In this document: piece by piece, positions 22,229 to 35,191 of the stretch | How the letters are laid out: each line of letters opens with the position of its first letter | Numbering within the stretch: position 1 is the stretch's first letter | Source of the DNA: Rhexocercosporidium sp. MPI-PUGE-AT-0058 | Lineage: Eukaryota; Ascomycota; Leotiomycetes; Helotiales | Assembly (NCBI GenBank): GCA_020746875.1 | Contig: JAGTJL010000026.1 | Location: 496,001 to 560,000, forward strand | DNA: 64,000 nt | Direction of reading: 5' to 3' | Notes under the pieces: generated by a model | Database searches by the model: none | Told to the model about the DNA's origin: nothing | Seen by the model: the letters and a program-made list of their open reading frames with translations, nothing else | Position numbers and translations under genes: made by a program

Positions 22229-22968
22229 CGTGTCTCTCCGGGCTAGGTCAATCGGCCACGTTGATTCGCAGCACTTTTGAGAAATTGTTAGGATCAAGGT
22301 CGTCTTCGGCGCTGGACTTTGGCACTTGGACAATAGGAAGTTGTTGGTGTTTTATGGAAGTCGCATTCCCGAAAACTCGAGATGGAGGTCATTCCTCCCT
22401 GTTACGAGGCTGGCGGTGCTAGATTGCCTGCTGAAGACGCATTGATGCGGCGCGGTCTTGTACATCACATGGGGGCTGTGTTAGATCACTGTAAAACTAC
22501 CATCCTGACGTGGGTTGGGGGCGCTTGAATGCAGCCCGAGTATGCAATTAAATCTAGACCGACCTCACGGCGCATGGTAAAGTCGACCTCTGCAGCGTAC
22601 CAGGATCTTTCCAAGTAATCAGCCCGTACCAGCAGTCAGATTTTAATTACCGCCAATAGAAGGCGACCGGAGACCCCAGTGTATCTCGGCTTCACAACGT
22701 GCATGCAATTCGCCTTCTGTACCAGGCTGGCGCTCATGTCCTGTGGCTGTGTTGCAAGGGAGGAGACCACACCTGGACATCTTGATGTGTGAAATTCAAC
22801 TTGCTCCTCCAGCAATCTAAATGTCAGATCTTCTCTAATACAATGATGTCCCAAAATATCTCCTGGCCACACTATAGCTTCTTTGGTGAGAATCCATCAA
22901 ATTTCCGCAGATTCACTGGTAGTATTGACCAAGCCCAGGCATGAAGTAATTTCCCAGTTCTGTTCATC
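22229..22968. promoter_or_regulatory. Divergent promoter region between the AAA and NLR genes
   Basis: The 740-bp region lies between two start codons pointing apart. No recognised motif stands out. A 78-codon minus-strand frame inside it looks non-coding. Confidence 0.5.
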
Positions 22969-25900
22969 ATGTCGGGTGTCGGTGAGGCAAGTCTTGTGTT
23001 AGGAATCATATCTTCTATCATAGCAATCGTCACTGCTGCAAAGAACATATACGATGCAGCAAATGACACGAGCGGACTGCCGAAAGCTTTCCATAAGGTT
23101 GCAGCAAAGCTTCCGATAGTCGTAGTCATCTTGACACAAGCAAACGAGTACATTCACCATTCGCAAGTCGATCAGAGTACACGGGATGCCTTTAAAATCA
23201 TACTCTATCGGTGTGAGGCGAGTTCAAAGGAGCTTCACGAAATATTCGCAAGAGTTGTTCCCAAAGACGGCGCTTCAAGAGTGGAGAGGTATATCTCCGC
23301 GGCAAGAAAAATCGGGCAGGGAGGCCGTGTAGAAGACCTGATAGCAGAGATTCTAAAGGAAATTGGGCTTTTATTAACGAGCTCCTCTTTTGCAACACAA
23401 AAGACCTTGCAGACATTCGAGGGGGCTTTGGCAGATATCTCTCTGATTGAGCCTTCGTTGCCAGCCAACTTCACCACAATATCTTCGCCCAAGGTTAAGG
23501 TACTGCGACAGATACAATACAATGACAACTCGATTCGTGAGTTCCTGTCTCTCCGCATGATCGTATTCGAAGGCTAACGTCCCTGAAAGACCAAAACAGT
23601 GTCCATCCACAAGCGATGCTGCGAGGGTGGCTCCTTTCAGATAGTCTTTCGGACCCAGACTTCACAGCCACCGAGCAAGATACCTGCCTGCAGAAAAGAT
23701 TTTGCAACCCAGACACGGGATACAATTCCTGCCAATGGTTCTTCGAAACCCTACAGTACAAGAACTTTATTGAGGCCAGTACCTCTAAAGTGTTACGGGT
23801 CAAAGGGTCCCCCGGATGTGGTAAATCGATTTTAACCGCCTCCATAATACACAATTTGGAGACTTTGAATACTGGATCCAACTCAACAAAGGTCTTATAC
23901 TATTATTGCAGTCGTGACCCTGAGCAGACTAGTTCAATGACTTTGATCCGGAGACTTTTGGCACAAAGTTTGGAATGGGCAACTCCAGAGATGATCCTGG
24001 ACATCAAGAAGTTCCATTCGGCTCATCCAATCCTCAAGGTTCACGGCGCAGACAACAATGAGGAAGGGGGGCTTTGGCGTCTTCTTCGAAAACTACTTGG
24101 AATGCGAACGCAGAAGACATACATTGTTGTGGATGCACTTGATGATTGCGCGCAGCCGCTGATTTGTCTGCGTAACCTCATCAAAGTCACTACCGCTCTG
24201 GCAGCGGAAGCTCAATGTGGCCTGTTACTTTCATCTAGACTGGAACGCCGGGATGACTTCAACAACAAAGCCATACAGTCTTCCATGGTGAAGAATGGGG
24301 TGGAGTGCTGCCAACTGGATATTACTCCAGAACTTACTCGGCGCGATGTCACGGAATTTGTAACATATCAAGTCTCAACTCGCCCGTCATTCATCTCGTC
24401 GTCACAACTCGTTCGCGACAAGATCATAGCCTCTGTTTGCCATCGGGCTAACGGGATGTTTCTGTATGCCAGTCTCGCTCTGGAGGATTTAAAGGGAGAG
24501 ACCATCTCATCAATCGCAGGTATTGATATTACACTCGCGAATTTGCCATCCGACCTTTACAATAGTTACGAAAGGAAGTTACAGCTTCCTCAGCGGACCA
24601 GGCGTGGCCCCGAGTCGATCCGGTGGATATTCTGTGCAAATCCGAGCTTGACTTGGCAGGAGCTCAAAAGTGCTCTTGCAATCGGAGAAGGCGGATTCAA
24701 CGAGAGCGAAGTCATTCTAGACAGCTGCGATTCATTTATTGATCACTCCTGTGGACAGCTAGTGGAGGCTTTTGGCGACTCAGAACGTTTGCGATTCATC
24801 CACCCTACTGTGATAGATTTCTTGGTCAATTCCTTGGATTCTGAAAACAACTTTGATGTGCTAAAGGCAGATTCGATGGTTGCGAGCAAGTTGTTGACTT
24901 TTCTGGAATATCCGGACTTACCTTCATTCTCGTCTCCCATAACACAACCTCCTGAAGTAACTATTCGAGAATATACTGCGAGGACTGGTCGTGGATTGTA
25001 CTCTTTTGCGATTCTTAATTGTATGTTCTCCCGAGGTCGTCCTTTCGTCTGGCGCATGCACAGGGAACTTTTAACTATATCTATGGTATTGACTAATTTA
25101 TGTACAAAGGGCACGTCTACCTCAAAAAGTGCGACAAAAGCCAGAACTCTGAGCTTGAAGTCCAAGTCCAGCAATTTTTAGAGTCGAAATATTTCATCCG
25201 CTGGCTCAAGACCGCGATCATCATGTCCCGTATATTTCGAAATGGGCAAGACAGTGCTTCTCTGACTGCGGATGTCGTAGATAGCCTGCAAAGCTGGATT
25301 TCGGGTAGATCGTGGTCCTTCGGCGACTCGGAATTGAAGATACAATCGTGGATCAAAGACTTTCTCGATATGATGTTGGACTGGGGAAAGGTCATAGAAA
25401 CCCAACCCGACTGGATCCACTACTTGCACCTGCAGCTACTTCCGAGCGCAAGCTGCTTTCGAAATATTATCGAGGGGAGCGACAGTGATCAAAGTATCAT
25501 TCAATTTGATCCGCATTCAATTAAGACCAGACATACCGACCCTATCACATGGCCAGAACGCTGTATTACCATGGACCTCGAAAAGGATCTTGCTTTCACT
25601 TATGACGAGCCTTTCATCTGCTGCTATCATATCAAGACTGGCATGATGACCGCAGAGATCCTTGTCCCTATACCGCCGAAAGTCCGTGGACCCTTGGCTG
25701 TAAGAAGAGGGGTGCTAAGCTCTAGCGGAAAGTATTTGGCTGTTCTTTTCGAAGCAATGGGCCCTTCAACAGATCCTATAGGGAATAAAATACGCGCCGG
25801 ACGACGTCTTCAATTAAATATGGCAACGACTGGATACAAATGGGGCTTGGATGACGCGTCTATGGCGTTTGATCTATCCGGGATACTGGCCCAAATGGCT

Positions 25901-28900
25901 GTCGGTGTAGATGCTGCAGAATTTGTAGTCTGCTTGCTAGAAGTCAATCATGCTGGACCCGCCAGGACGCACTTGTTCTCACTTCCGAGCTGGGTAACTA
26001 GTCCAGTACTAGTCACTGGTAGTCAGATTATGAGATGGGATCTCGACGACGTTGATATTCTCCAGTTCTCGGCTGATTCGTCGAAACTTTTCACCGCGTT
26101 TGGTACCTTCGACCTCGAGTCTGGTGCAAATGAAAAGCAGTGGCAGTTTGCACTCGGCCAGCTCTACCAAGGAGGTAAGGTCACTGAGGATTGCAAGAGC
26201 TTCGTAACTATTCTGAGGGACATTGATGGCGACTGTATTGTTCAGTTCTATGACGCGAACAATGGCAGTACCAGCCATCGAGAAATCCCCTGCCGAGAGA
26301 CCAGATTCTCAGGTGTGATTCATCTACTTGCTGTTAGCAATCATGGCCGTTTCTTGCTCTTGACCCAACGAGAGATTGTCCAAGATGCCAGAAAGTCAAA
26401 ATCTCGCAAGGTGTCTTTGCCAGCCCAGCAAGCCTCAATAGGGGTATGGGACTGTCGAGATGGAGAATGGACACCCCTTCTGCTCCTTGATCGAGAGCTC
26501 GTGAACAGGCTACCGCAATGGAACTTTTCCCCGTACAATTTCCCGCCGTGTTTTGGTCCAGAGGCATTGATTGAAGGCGAATTGAATAGTGTCTACCTCA
26601 GCGTTCCAGCAAGATGGAAGCTGTCGGGCAATGTGCGAAAAACAAAGCCGCTGAACTCCGAAGAAACCAGTCTACTTCTGTTCGAAGCCAAGAGGTCCCT
26701 CAAAGGGTTCGGGAAAAATCCTTCCTTGAAGCTGCAACTTCCCGCAACGACATTCAGGTATAAGTGGTAGCCAAATTCTGCAAGTAAGACACTAAAATGA
26801 ATATAGCTCCAAGAGCCCGAGGGCAACATATCCGCTGAAACTGGTTTCCTGGGATCCTAAATTCGATAAGGCAACTATTTATCAAAACTTTTCCACTGTA
26901 AAACTGGACCATGAACAGCTCAAAGCAGCTTCTCTGACCCTGTCAGGTAGTAAGATTGCTCCTGCAAGGCTCAATCACGATACCCTATCCGAAAATCAGC
27001 AAACATTTTCCACCTTGCTCATGCCATCCAACTGCTCTGCTATTTTTCACATTCAAGTATCGATTAACTCTCCAATTGCAGACCTGGCACAGACAACAAG
27101 ATCGATCCTAGATGCAAATATACAACGGAGCCACCACACAGAAACACTCTATGAGATCTCAGTAGCATGTCTTCTTACTGGAGAAGAGCAAGCTAAGGTC
27201 TCTTCGGTCAAATATTGCCTATCGCCCACGATGCATTGCCCTCTAATTGGACAACAGTCTGCGTACGCTTCAGATGAAGACTCTTTATCCTTGGGATTTC
27301 TTGAGCTAGACATAGCTCATGGCTATGACCAAATGTCGATTTCGGTCACTGATGCTAGTGATTCTATCTTACACAGGGCGCTGGAATGTTTCAAACTCCA
27401 TGCTCATCCTCTCAAAAATGATAGCAAAGTAACGTCTTTGGTTGGATTTGTCAAAGATGTAAGCACATCACGCTACGTCATCTTCGGGGAAACGGAGATG
27501 AATTTCGGAGACATGAATTCCTCATCCGAAAACCCTGCAAACTCTTTTTACATCAAGGGGGGAATATTTACCCAAGACTCTCGTCATGTTATCCAAGCTT
27601 CAAGACGTCTGGATAGAAATCCGGGGAGTTTTCAGACCACAGAGGCGACACAATTTGAGGTTTGTTTGTTCATATATGACGAGGATGCCGAGGATATACC
27701 TTGGATGGCGCACACTACCACTGGGGGAAACAAAGCTGGGAGTCAGCACCTTTCTCCTGAAACAGCTTGGACTTTACACGTGGAGCTTCCACTTCTGGCA
27801 TGGCTTCTACCTGGGCATCGGCTGAGGATATCTAACATTGAAACGCATGAAGCACCTATTACTATTGCTGGTATGTCTTCAACTCCGTTAGTGAGACGTT
27901 TCTCATATTAACGTTGACCAGAGTCTTTGAGTATTGAGATAGATCCAGCACACGCCCTTTCATTTTCTTTGGGGGGGCGATACTTGCTTGTCCATGGCCA
28001 AGAGAACTTCAAGAATGACTTTTTGAGTCTACAGAAGAGTCCAAATCTTTGGAACATCACTCTATGCGACCTACAACGGGGTAATACTGTTTGTGCTGCT
28101 TTAATTAGTGACTCTTCGGTTTCGATGGACCTGAACGATGACTTTTTGCATACCTATCGCCTCACGAGAGATGGTGCGGTTGAGAGCACCAAATACTCTC
28201 TTCCAGATTTGGTTATGATGGGGCGTCAGTATCTTACGTTCTTACCTGCTGGCTGCTGCTGCTCCACATGTGGCAAGGGTCTTGATTCTCAATGCAAAGT
28301 CTCTGTTATTGAGCATGAAGGAGCGATCTTTGCCATTCTAGGCCACACCGCAATGGGCCTCGGCAGATCATCGATCAGCAACGAAGTTTGTCAACCTTTG
28401 ATCATACGAATCACTACACCCCCAGTGGAATTAAATATGGACGGTGTTCGAGAGTCCTTACTCGTGATAATCGCCATAAGATTGTTTCCCGCAATTCTTG
28501 ACGATAATGGACAGATCCTGGACAACGCTTTTGAAGCAAAGCATTGTCCAAGAGAAGTTTGCGTGAAGCTTGAAGACACAGAATGCTCCTGCAGAGTATG
28601 CTCACTGAAGTCCACGACCGCGGCTTCTTTAGTGGAAATCACCTCGATACCTCAAATGGAGACCAAGATCTCTGATTTTAAGCTTCCGTCCGGTCTCGCC
28701 GTGCCATCAGATCAAATCGAAGATCTTCATCGCCTGTCCGAGATAGCAGGCACGAAAAGTACATGTATATGGGAGGATCCTACCTCCTCCGCACAAGAAA
28801 CCCTCGACAGGATGAAAGTCGCACTCGGCGACGACGTTTTTCCTTGGGAAAGCTGGGCCGAATTCAATGAAGCAATGGAAGAGATCAAGGAGATCTTTGA

Positions 28901-29450
28901 TCACGAGCAGTACATGAAGCGTATGTTCGGGCCTGGTTTTTGTGGCAGTGGCTGCCAAATACCTCTTTTCGTCCACACATTCTGCTTTAGTGGAAAGAAT
29001 GAGGACAACGATTTTCATTGGTCTTCGTCTACAACTACAGGCTGGTTGGAAGAGGATTTGGCTTTGTACTACGAGGGTTTCTTCGGAGGCAGTTTCCAGG
29101 GTGTGCGACGCTGGTACGAATTCCCTGCCTACCAATCTCTCAGTGTGAGAATGGACCAGTTGAAGCAAGACAAGACTAGGAAAGGGAAACGATTCAGGAA
29201 ATACTTTGGTCCAAGGTTGGACAAGGATGGGAAAGCACTGGAGATTGAACCTCGCTCGAAGAAGGGGGAGGATGTATTTTCGAAGGACGGTATAGACTTT
29301 GACGATACGATGAAGCCGATGGTTACGGGACTCATCGTGAAGGATATTTTTGAGTCGATGTCGGATTTGGTGCCGGGTTTAGGGAAGGTCTTTGAACAGA
29401 GGTTGCATACTATGTTCAGCCAGAGCATGATCGAAGATATGCTCGATTGA
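22969..29450 (+). CDS. SesA-NACHT NLR-like STAND protein with long cryptic propeller C-terminus
   Basis: Five exons: 22969-23536, 23590-25020, 25110-26757, 26807-27870, 27922-29450 (6,240 nt, 2,079 aa). All introns are GT-AG, 49-89 nt, and all junctions keep frame. Residues 1-150 are a SesA-type head (VGEASLVLGIISSIIAIV...AAKNIYDAANDTSGLPKAF), known at the N-terminus of fungal NLRs and linked to incompatibility-type cell death. The NACHT domain has Walker A GSPGCGKS at 262-269 and Walker B YIVVDALDDC from 367, followed by winged-helix-like LRFIHPTVIDFL. From about residue 700 onward no ANK, WD or TPR repeat is obvious, but repeated S-x-(D/G)-G/S-(K/R)-hydrophobic strands (LSSSGKYLAV, SADSSKLFTAF, VSNHGRFLLL, FTQDSRHVIQ, SLGGRYLLV) suggest a degenerate beta-propeller. 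The last 250 residues are acidic/aromatic and unassigned. It is probably an innate-immunity or allorecognition receptor. Confidence 0.9.
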
Positions 29451-29721
29451 ATGCAGGCACATAGAGGAAATCCAGCTAAATAATCAATCAATCATTTTTC
29501 CACTTAAGAAGGTCGGAGTATCCATAAAAGACGCAAATATAAAGACGCAAATGTAACCATGTGCTCGTGTACCCAGTGGGGCAGGTGAATCGAGGGGTTC
29601 GCTGGGCAGACACTAGCTAACTGGAAAGTAAACAAACAAAATCCCGATGACTTGGCCGCCCTGAACTCATATAGTGACGTTGGCACCTTCTCCAACATCT
29701 CTCTGATCCATTTCTTGGTAC

Positions 29722-30018
29722 TTACCACAATCTCGAAGCCGGCTCCCACGTTCGATTTCCGTCTTCCCAGATCACGCCAATCATCTCAATTACCCTGTAT
29801 TGAGATGTAGAACCAGCACTCTGCTCTAGTACCTTGAAACAGACAGTTAGACGGACTAGCTTCTAAGCAGAGAAGCTTATGGGGTCCGCTACTTACTTAT
29901 ATGAACCTGTGGCTGTTAGAAAAGTTGTTCTTCCATGCTCGGTTTGCGGAAGTCCAGATTACCCATTCTTTCTGCCCGCAGTTTGCTTGCCACTGGGAGA
30001 TGTCTTCGCAGGTGCCAT
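29722..30018 (-). CDS. Possible small two-exon protein (42 aa)
   Basis: Exon 1 is 30018-29963 (MAPAKTSPSGKQTAGRKNG) and exon 2 is 29794-29722 (VIEMIGVIWEDGNRTWEPASRLW). The intron 29795-29962 is GTAATC...TACAG. The total of 129 nt is in frame. The tail has a DGNRTWEP segment reminiscent of the end of a chromodomain-like fold, but the piece is too short to classify. A further donor (GTAAGT) overlaps the stop, so the gene may continue to the left. Low confidence. Confidence 0.3.
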
Positions 30019-30402
30019 TATAGAGATGTGTAATTTTTGGTATCCGTGACACTCTTGGTGATGGTGGTGATTGTGGTATGTTTTTTGTGGTTTAGAGTTT
30101 AGTGTTCTGTCGAGAATGACGCAAAAAGGCTGATGTCGAAAATGCTTCGATTTCAATTAAGTGTTGATATCGAGGATGGATGATTGCGCATGCGAAATAC
30201 TTTAGCGAGATATTTTGAGCGCGACGCGTGTATCAGTATCAGATCAGGTGAGGTCTGCTACCTCAAGATAATGGGCGAGTGGCCTGGGACGAGCTATTGT
30301 AGTTAAAATCCCAAACATATCGCCTCAAATGTGCACGCTGCCCAACTTTCCTCCTTCCAAACAAACCATCCACGAAACGGAATACGGTTGAGAAGCGAGA
30401 TG

Positions 30403-30469
30403 ACAACAACAAAAACAACAAAAATAACAACAAAAATAACAACAAAAATAACAACAAAAACAACAACAA
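30403..30469 (+). repeat. AAC/AAAATAACAAC microsatellite
   Basis: ACAACA units alternate with AAAATAACAAC for about 65 bases. Confidence 0.8.
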
Positions 30470-31171
30470 GATTTCCTCACTTCGATAACAACGCAGCACT
30501 TGGCAAAGGCAACTTGTCAAGTCTCTCATTTACCATTTCTGCCATACACTCAGCTGCTTTATGTCTACCTCCCTAAGACACACCACAACAGTAACACACC
30601 ACCAACACACCAGCTCAACTCTCCACATCTCTTCCTCCATTGCCCATCCTCCCGCTTCAACAAGTATCGCTTACCCCTCTACATCTTGAAATCCAAAGAA
30701 TATTCATCCCCCTTCCCTCAAAACCAAACCAGACCAGACCAGACTAGACCAGACTACTTAATCTGCTCTGCCTATTCATCGGCTCCGGCTCGGCTCGGTC
30801 CACTAGCTTCCCAGCAAACCAACTAACAAAAGGCAAACTAAGTAACAAGCAAGTGCGAAGAGAAACAAAAAGTGAACTCTGCGTCCACTACCTCCGTATA
30901 CTTTCCCATCCACCCTAAGCCTTAGGCGGCGAGAAGGGAAGGAAGAAGCAACGACAAACAGAGAGATAAAAAAACATCATGAAGATACTCTACTACATCA
31001 TACGGAGTAAACCCGATAAATAGAATCGGAAGTACAGGAGCGTGTCAAGTCTCGACTTACAGCTTGAGAGTGTGAGGGTTTAAAGGTTTGAAGGTTCGAA
31101 AAAGAGGCAGAGGGAGAGGGAATGTCCTCCCGACTCGAAATAATAGAGTTACGTACTAATTACTGTACAGT

Positions 31172-31299
31172 ACTCTCTCTCCTCTCCTCTCCTCTCCTCT
31201 CCTCTCCTCTCCTCTCCTCTCCTCTCCTCTCCTCTCCTCTCCTCTCCTCTCCTCTCCTCTCCTCTCCTCTCCTCTCCTCCCCTCCCCTCCCCTCCCCTC
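31172..31299 (+). repeat. CCTCT pentanucleotide tract turning into CCCCT
   Basis: About 20 CCTCT units (to about 31279) are followed by four or five CCCCT units. It is strictly pyrimidine on the plus strand for about 125 bases, a candidate for triplex (H-DNA) structure. Confidence 0.9.
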
Positions 31300-32483
31300 A
31301 CACAATACAAACCCCCCAGTCCCGAAACGAAAGAGAGAAAGAGAAAAAAAAAAGGCGTATGTACTGTACATACTACCTCTCCTTCCTCGAGCCCTCCCTC
31401 CCTACCTACCTACCTACCCACCTACCATATCTTAAATCCCCACTACAATATCCTATACAGTACTTACTATACCTAGATCCTTAGCGCGAGGGCTGAGCTG
31501 AGCCGAGTTGGGCTCTGAGTTAGTTAGCCTCGTCACTTCCTCCGCCTTACATTTGAGTTTCACTTCCGTCAACGCTGTGGATCTCCACTTTATACGGTAC
31601 GGTACAGTACGCGGTGTGTGTGTGTGTGCGTGTGTGTGGGTCGGTGAGTAAGTGGGTGGGTGCACGTCAGTCATAGTCATAGGAAGTCATCTCCAAGACA
31701 TCTCTGAGACATCTCCCGAGGCAGCGCTGTGCATGTACGAAGTAAAGCTCCAGTATGCCAACGCTCCAATATTCTAGGCTGTGCAGTGCGGTGCGGTGCG
31801 GTGTGAGGAGGCAGACGTGCCGCCCCGGGGCTCAGAAGTTAAAAAGTTAAAACAGAACAAGCCAAGCAAGGAAGCAAGCAAGCAAGCAAGAGGAATCACG
31901 AGAAGAGAGGAAGGAAGCGATGTTAACGAAAGAGTAGGTTTTTCATTAAAATTGTCATATCTCATATTGAAGATAAAGGTCATATCCTCGGAAGATGTAA
32001 GAGCCATATTTTGTGCAAGAAGAATACATGGTGATGAGGATGATGAGAAGCGTCATCCAGATCCCCTCGAGTAGCCCTCATACATTCATCTCCAAAAGTG
32101 AAAGAGAGGAGGAAACAAAGAAAAACCCAATGCAAACGCCATGCATATGATATGATGATATCAAAATGCAAATGTGTACGCCGTCCCATGCCAGACCATG
32201 CCAGGCCATGCAGTTCCATATCCAGTCCGAATCCCATATCCATATCCCAAGGTATCCAACCCAATACATGCATCCATCCCATGGATAATTTAGTGCTGTC
32301 GTATCGTAAAGTAATCTGTCGTATAAACGTATATCCCCGACCTAGACTTGCTAGTCGGGTCCTGTGTACATGTGTGTCCTTGAGTTCCCACCAGCGCTAG
32401 ATCAATCGATCTGTGCCGTCCTGTTCTGTTCTATCTTCTTTCCAAGTCTCAAACTGCGAGACTTTTTTCACTCTTTCTTCACC

Positions 32484-33945
32484 CTAGTATGCCGTAACAG
32501 CATGTGCTCTCAACGGACTCGGTCTCTGCTCCCTCTCCTTCGCGGATGCACCACTATTGCGACGCTTGAACATGTGTTCCACAAGGGCGCGAGGGCCAAC
32601 ATATTCCATATCCACGCCGAACTTCGGGATAGGGAGGGTGTGAGTGCGGGAGATGGAGGGCCGAACTGTAGAGTGGGAGGGGTGGAAATGGGATTTGATG
32701 CTGTCGTCGACGAGAGCGATGAGGCCTGTTGCTATAATGACGCTGGGTGGTGTTAGTACTTATCTTTCGACTCTGAATCCAAATACATCTTCACTGCAAG
32801 GCGGTTAGAACTTACTCCGCAACGTCGGTAACAGCCTCCAGGACACTCTTATCCGAAATCCACATCGAGCACGGCTTAACCCATCCACCATTCCTCTCCT
32901 CCTCCCGCACCTGACTCCTGCTCCTCAACTCCGGCACAATATGCGCGATGGCATATCCATTGTCCCCCTGGTACAAATGATAGCTGACCTCCTTGCCCTC
33001 GCCATCCTTCCTCACCACACGCTTCCACGTGTACTTGTGGCCCCAATACTCGAACTCGTAGCGTTTCGAAGACTTCGCGCCACGGCGCTTCACGAGCACT
33101 TGTGCGTAGTTGCTGAATTCAAGCTTGGTCGTGTTGGAGGGGATTTGGATGGTTGATTTGGCTTTGCTGGGGGAGGGGAAGTATGGGTTCTCGTCCTCGT
33201 TGTAGTCGTCCTCGTCGTCCGAGTTGGAGCCGTAGCCGCTGTCTTGTCGCTTGATTGGCTTCTTGGCCGAGTTCGACGAGTGTGTCGAGAAACCGGAGGA
33301 TGCACGCTTGAATTCCGGCTTGACGATGCTGGCGAATGCGTTTGAGACGGATCGTGTTATTGCGGGACGTTTCTCCGAGGAAGGAGTGGTGAATTTGCGG
33401 GCCGAATGGCAGACTTCACGACCGGAGGAGCGTTCGTAGCGGCGGAGTGAGAACTCGCGTTTCTTGAGGTCGTTCATCTTCAGGTGGAAGAGCTGGATTG
33501 TGCCTCGCTTCCTCTCGGTGTCGACTCGTAGGTTCATGTTTCCATCGTGGGTGGTGTCGTCGTGGCGGATGCAGAGACGGTTCATGGTTGGGAAGAAGTC
33601 AGCGAAGTCGGAGGGGTTGGAGGGTCGCAGGTCGTGGTCGACCGGTTCGCGGTACTCGGGAACTTCATATTCGGGGTCGTAGGTGTCTGGTTCTTCGCAG
33701 AGCTCTTCGAAAGATTCGACTGTTGAGGAGTAGGTCTCTGTCGAGGAGCGAGCACAGAATGTCGTGCACGGGGAGATGTCGTATTCGGGCTTCGAGTAGA
33801 GGTCTGTAGCTTGTCGTAACGAGGGACTTGGACTACTGAAGAGAGAAGTTGGGGTTGTGCTCTGGGAGTCCTGGGACTCGTCGCTGTGGGTCGCGGGACT
33901 ACGCTCGCTGATGTCGGTCTTGTATCTTCGTATTGAATGTGACAT
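32484..33945 (-). CDS. Conserved fungal protein of unknown function, disordered N-terminus
   Basis: Exon 1 is 33945-32816 and exon 2 is 32742-32484 (1,389 nt, 462 aa). The intron 32743-32815 has GTAAGT, TACTAAC branch and CCCAG, and joins GCG GA|C GTC in frame. The first 230 residues are Ser/Thr/Pro-rich and acidic. From about residue 260 there is a compact conserved part: KRYEFEYWGHKYTWKRVV, YHLYQGDNGYAIAHIVPE, GGWVKPCSMWISD, and across the splice TDVADVIIATGLIALVDDSI. This C-terminal pattern is common in filamentous fungi, but I cannot name it. A start at 34095 would add a 50-residue tail of low quality, so 33945 was preferred. Confidence 0.8.
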
Positions 33946-34183
33946 GGTGGATGTGGGTATGTGTGATGTTCTGGGACAGCTGTTGTTGTGTAGTGGCGTC
34001 GCTCTTGAGCATGGGAGTATGCAAGTATTTAAAGGTATGCGGGGTTGATCAGGTATATGTTGAAGATGCAATGGTAAAAGTCTGCACAAAAGCAATTCCT
34101 AAGATCGGGGATTTCCGTATTCTGAACTTGACATGGTTCAGCTTTTGATTCCAGGAGGGTGATGGAGGTGGAGGCGTGTCAAT

Positions 34184-34208
34184 GTGGTGGTGGTGGTGGT
34201 GGTGGTGG
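34184..34208 (+). repeat. GGT microsatellite
   Basis: Uninterrupted GTG/GGT repeats for 25 bases, upstream of the gene starting at 33945. Confidence 0.9.
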
Positions 34209-34327
34209 ATGGTTGACGGATCTGGCATTAAAACTCAGCGAATGCAGTCAGAGCACGTCGAAGTGATGTTGATTATGGGATGAGTGGGATGTTTGGTGGA
34301 GGGAGGGAGACGGTCTGGATATGGAGT

Positions 34328-34350
34328 GATATGATATGATATGATATGAT
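34328..34350 (+). repeat. GATAT microsatellite
   Basis: Four and a half tandem GATAT units. A related TATCA/TATCG run is present on the same strand near 39491-39513. Confidence 0.9.
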
Positions 34351-35088
34351 TGATGATTAGATAGGAGAGTGAGTGGGAGGAAGAGTGGGTTGAGAGTTGT
34401 ACGGAGGAGTGAAGGTATGTATGGAGGGATGGGGGTTGAGGAGGTCTTTAGGTGGATTCGGAGCAATGCGATGCGTGATGGTGGTGGTCGTCTCGTTCGC
34501 TTCCTTCCCACGGCACCGAGGAAGAGAGAGAAGGTTACAGAGCGAGCAGGCCGGGAGGAACAGGGGGAGAGAAGTATCGAAGTATTCCCTTGGCGCAGAG
34601 GGGAAGATATAATTGGATGGAATCCTGGGATGGCTGGGTCTGATTGGAGTGCAGTCGGCTGCAGGGGAGATCTCATTGGACGGGGTCTGTGACGGGGCGG
34701 GGCGGGCTGGATCTGGATCGTGGTGGGCTCTTGGACCTTCCCAGTTTCTGATGACAGCATGGCCCATGTTCTTTCCTCTGCCCCATGTCCCACGCCCCAT
34801 GTCCGATGTCCCATGCCCATGCTCATGCCAATGCCCATTGCCGATGGCCATCCCTTCCCTTTCCTTCCCATCCCCATCCATGCCCATCCACGCCTCTGAG
34901 CGCCTCGCCTCTGTCCATCCATCCGTGTCCATCCATCCTGCCCATCTTGATCCATCTTGATCCATCTTACAGTATCCATCCATTCACACCCACCCACTCA
35001 CCCACTCACCCTCCTCCTTCCTTCGCTAAATCAACCCAACCCCCACCATGCCTGCCTCTCCGATGGAGTACTCGTACTGACAGTCACT

Positions 35089-35116
35089 CAGTCAGTCAGT
35101 CAGTCAGTCAGTCAGT
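35089..35116 (+). repeat. CAGT microsatellite
   Basis: Seven tandem TCAG/CAGT units. Confidence 0.9.
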
Positions 35117-35164
35117 CCGTCAGCCAGTTCGCCCGGAGGAATGCAGCGGGCAGTGTGCAGCGCT

Positions 35165-35191
35165 GTGCAGTGCAGTGCAGTGCAGTGCAGT
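35165..35191 (+). repeat. GTGCA microsatellite
   Basis: Five tandem GTGCA units. Confidence 0.9.

Larger units (their letters stand above)
30019..32483. other. Gene-free stretch rich in simple repeats
   Basis: No gene is supported. It contains an AAC-rich tract (about 30403-30469), a long CCTCT/CCCCT pyrimidine tract (31172-31299), CCTA repeats near 31399-31420, a GT-rich run near 31612-31640 and CAAG repeats near 31865-31892. Confidence 0.55.

Noticed and set aside
31122..31484. Open frames with SPLLS or RRGEE peptide repeats
   Set aside because: Direct translation of the CCTCT microsatellite on either strand; no gene context.
34248..34997. Large overlapping frames rich in Met/Gly/Trp or Pro/His
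   Set aside because: They arise from CCAT/ATGGG-type low-complexity sequence and occur in several frames at once.
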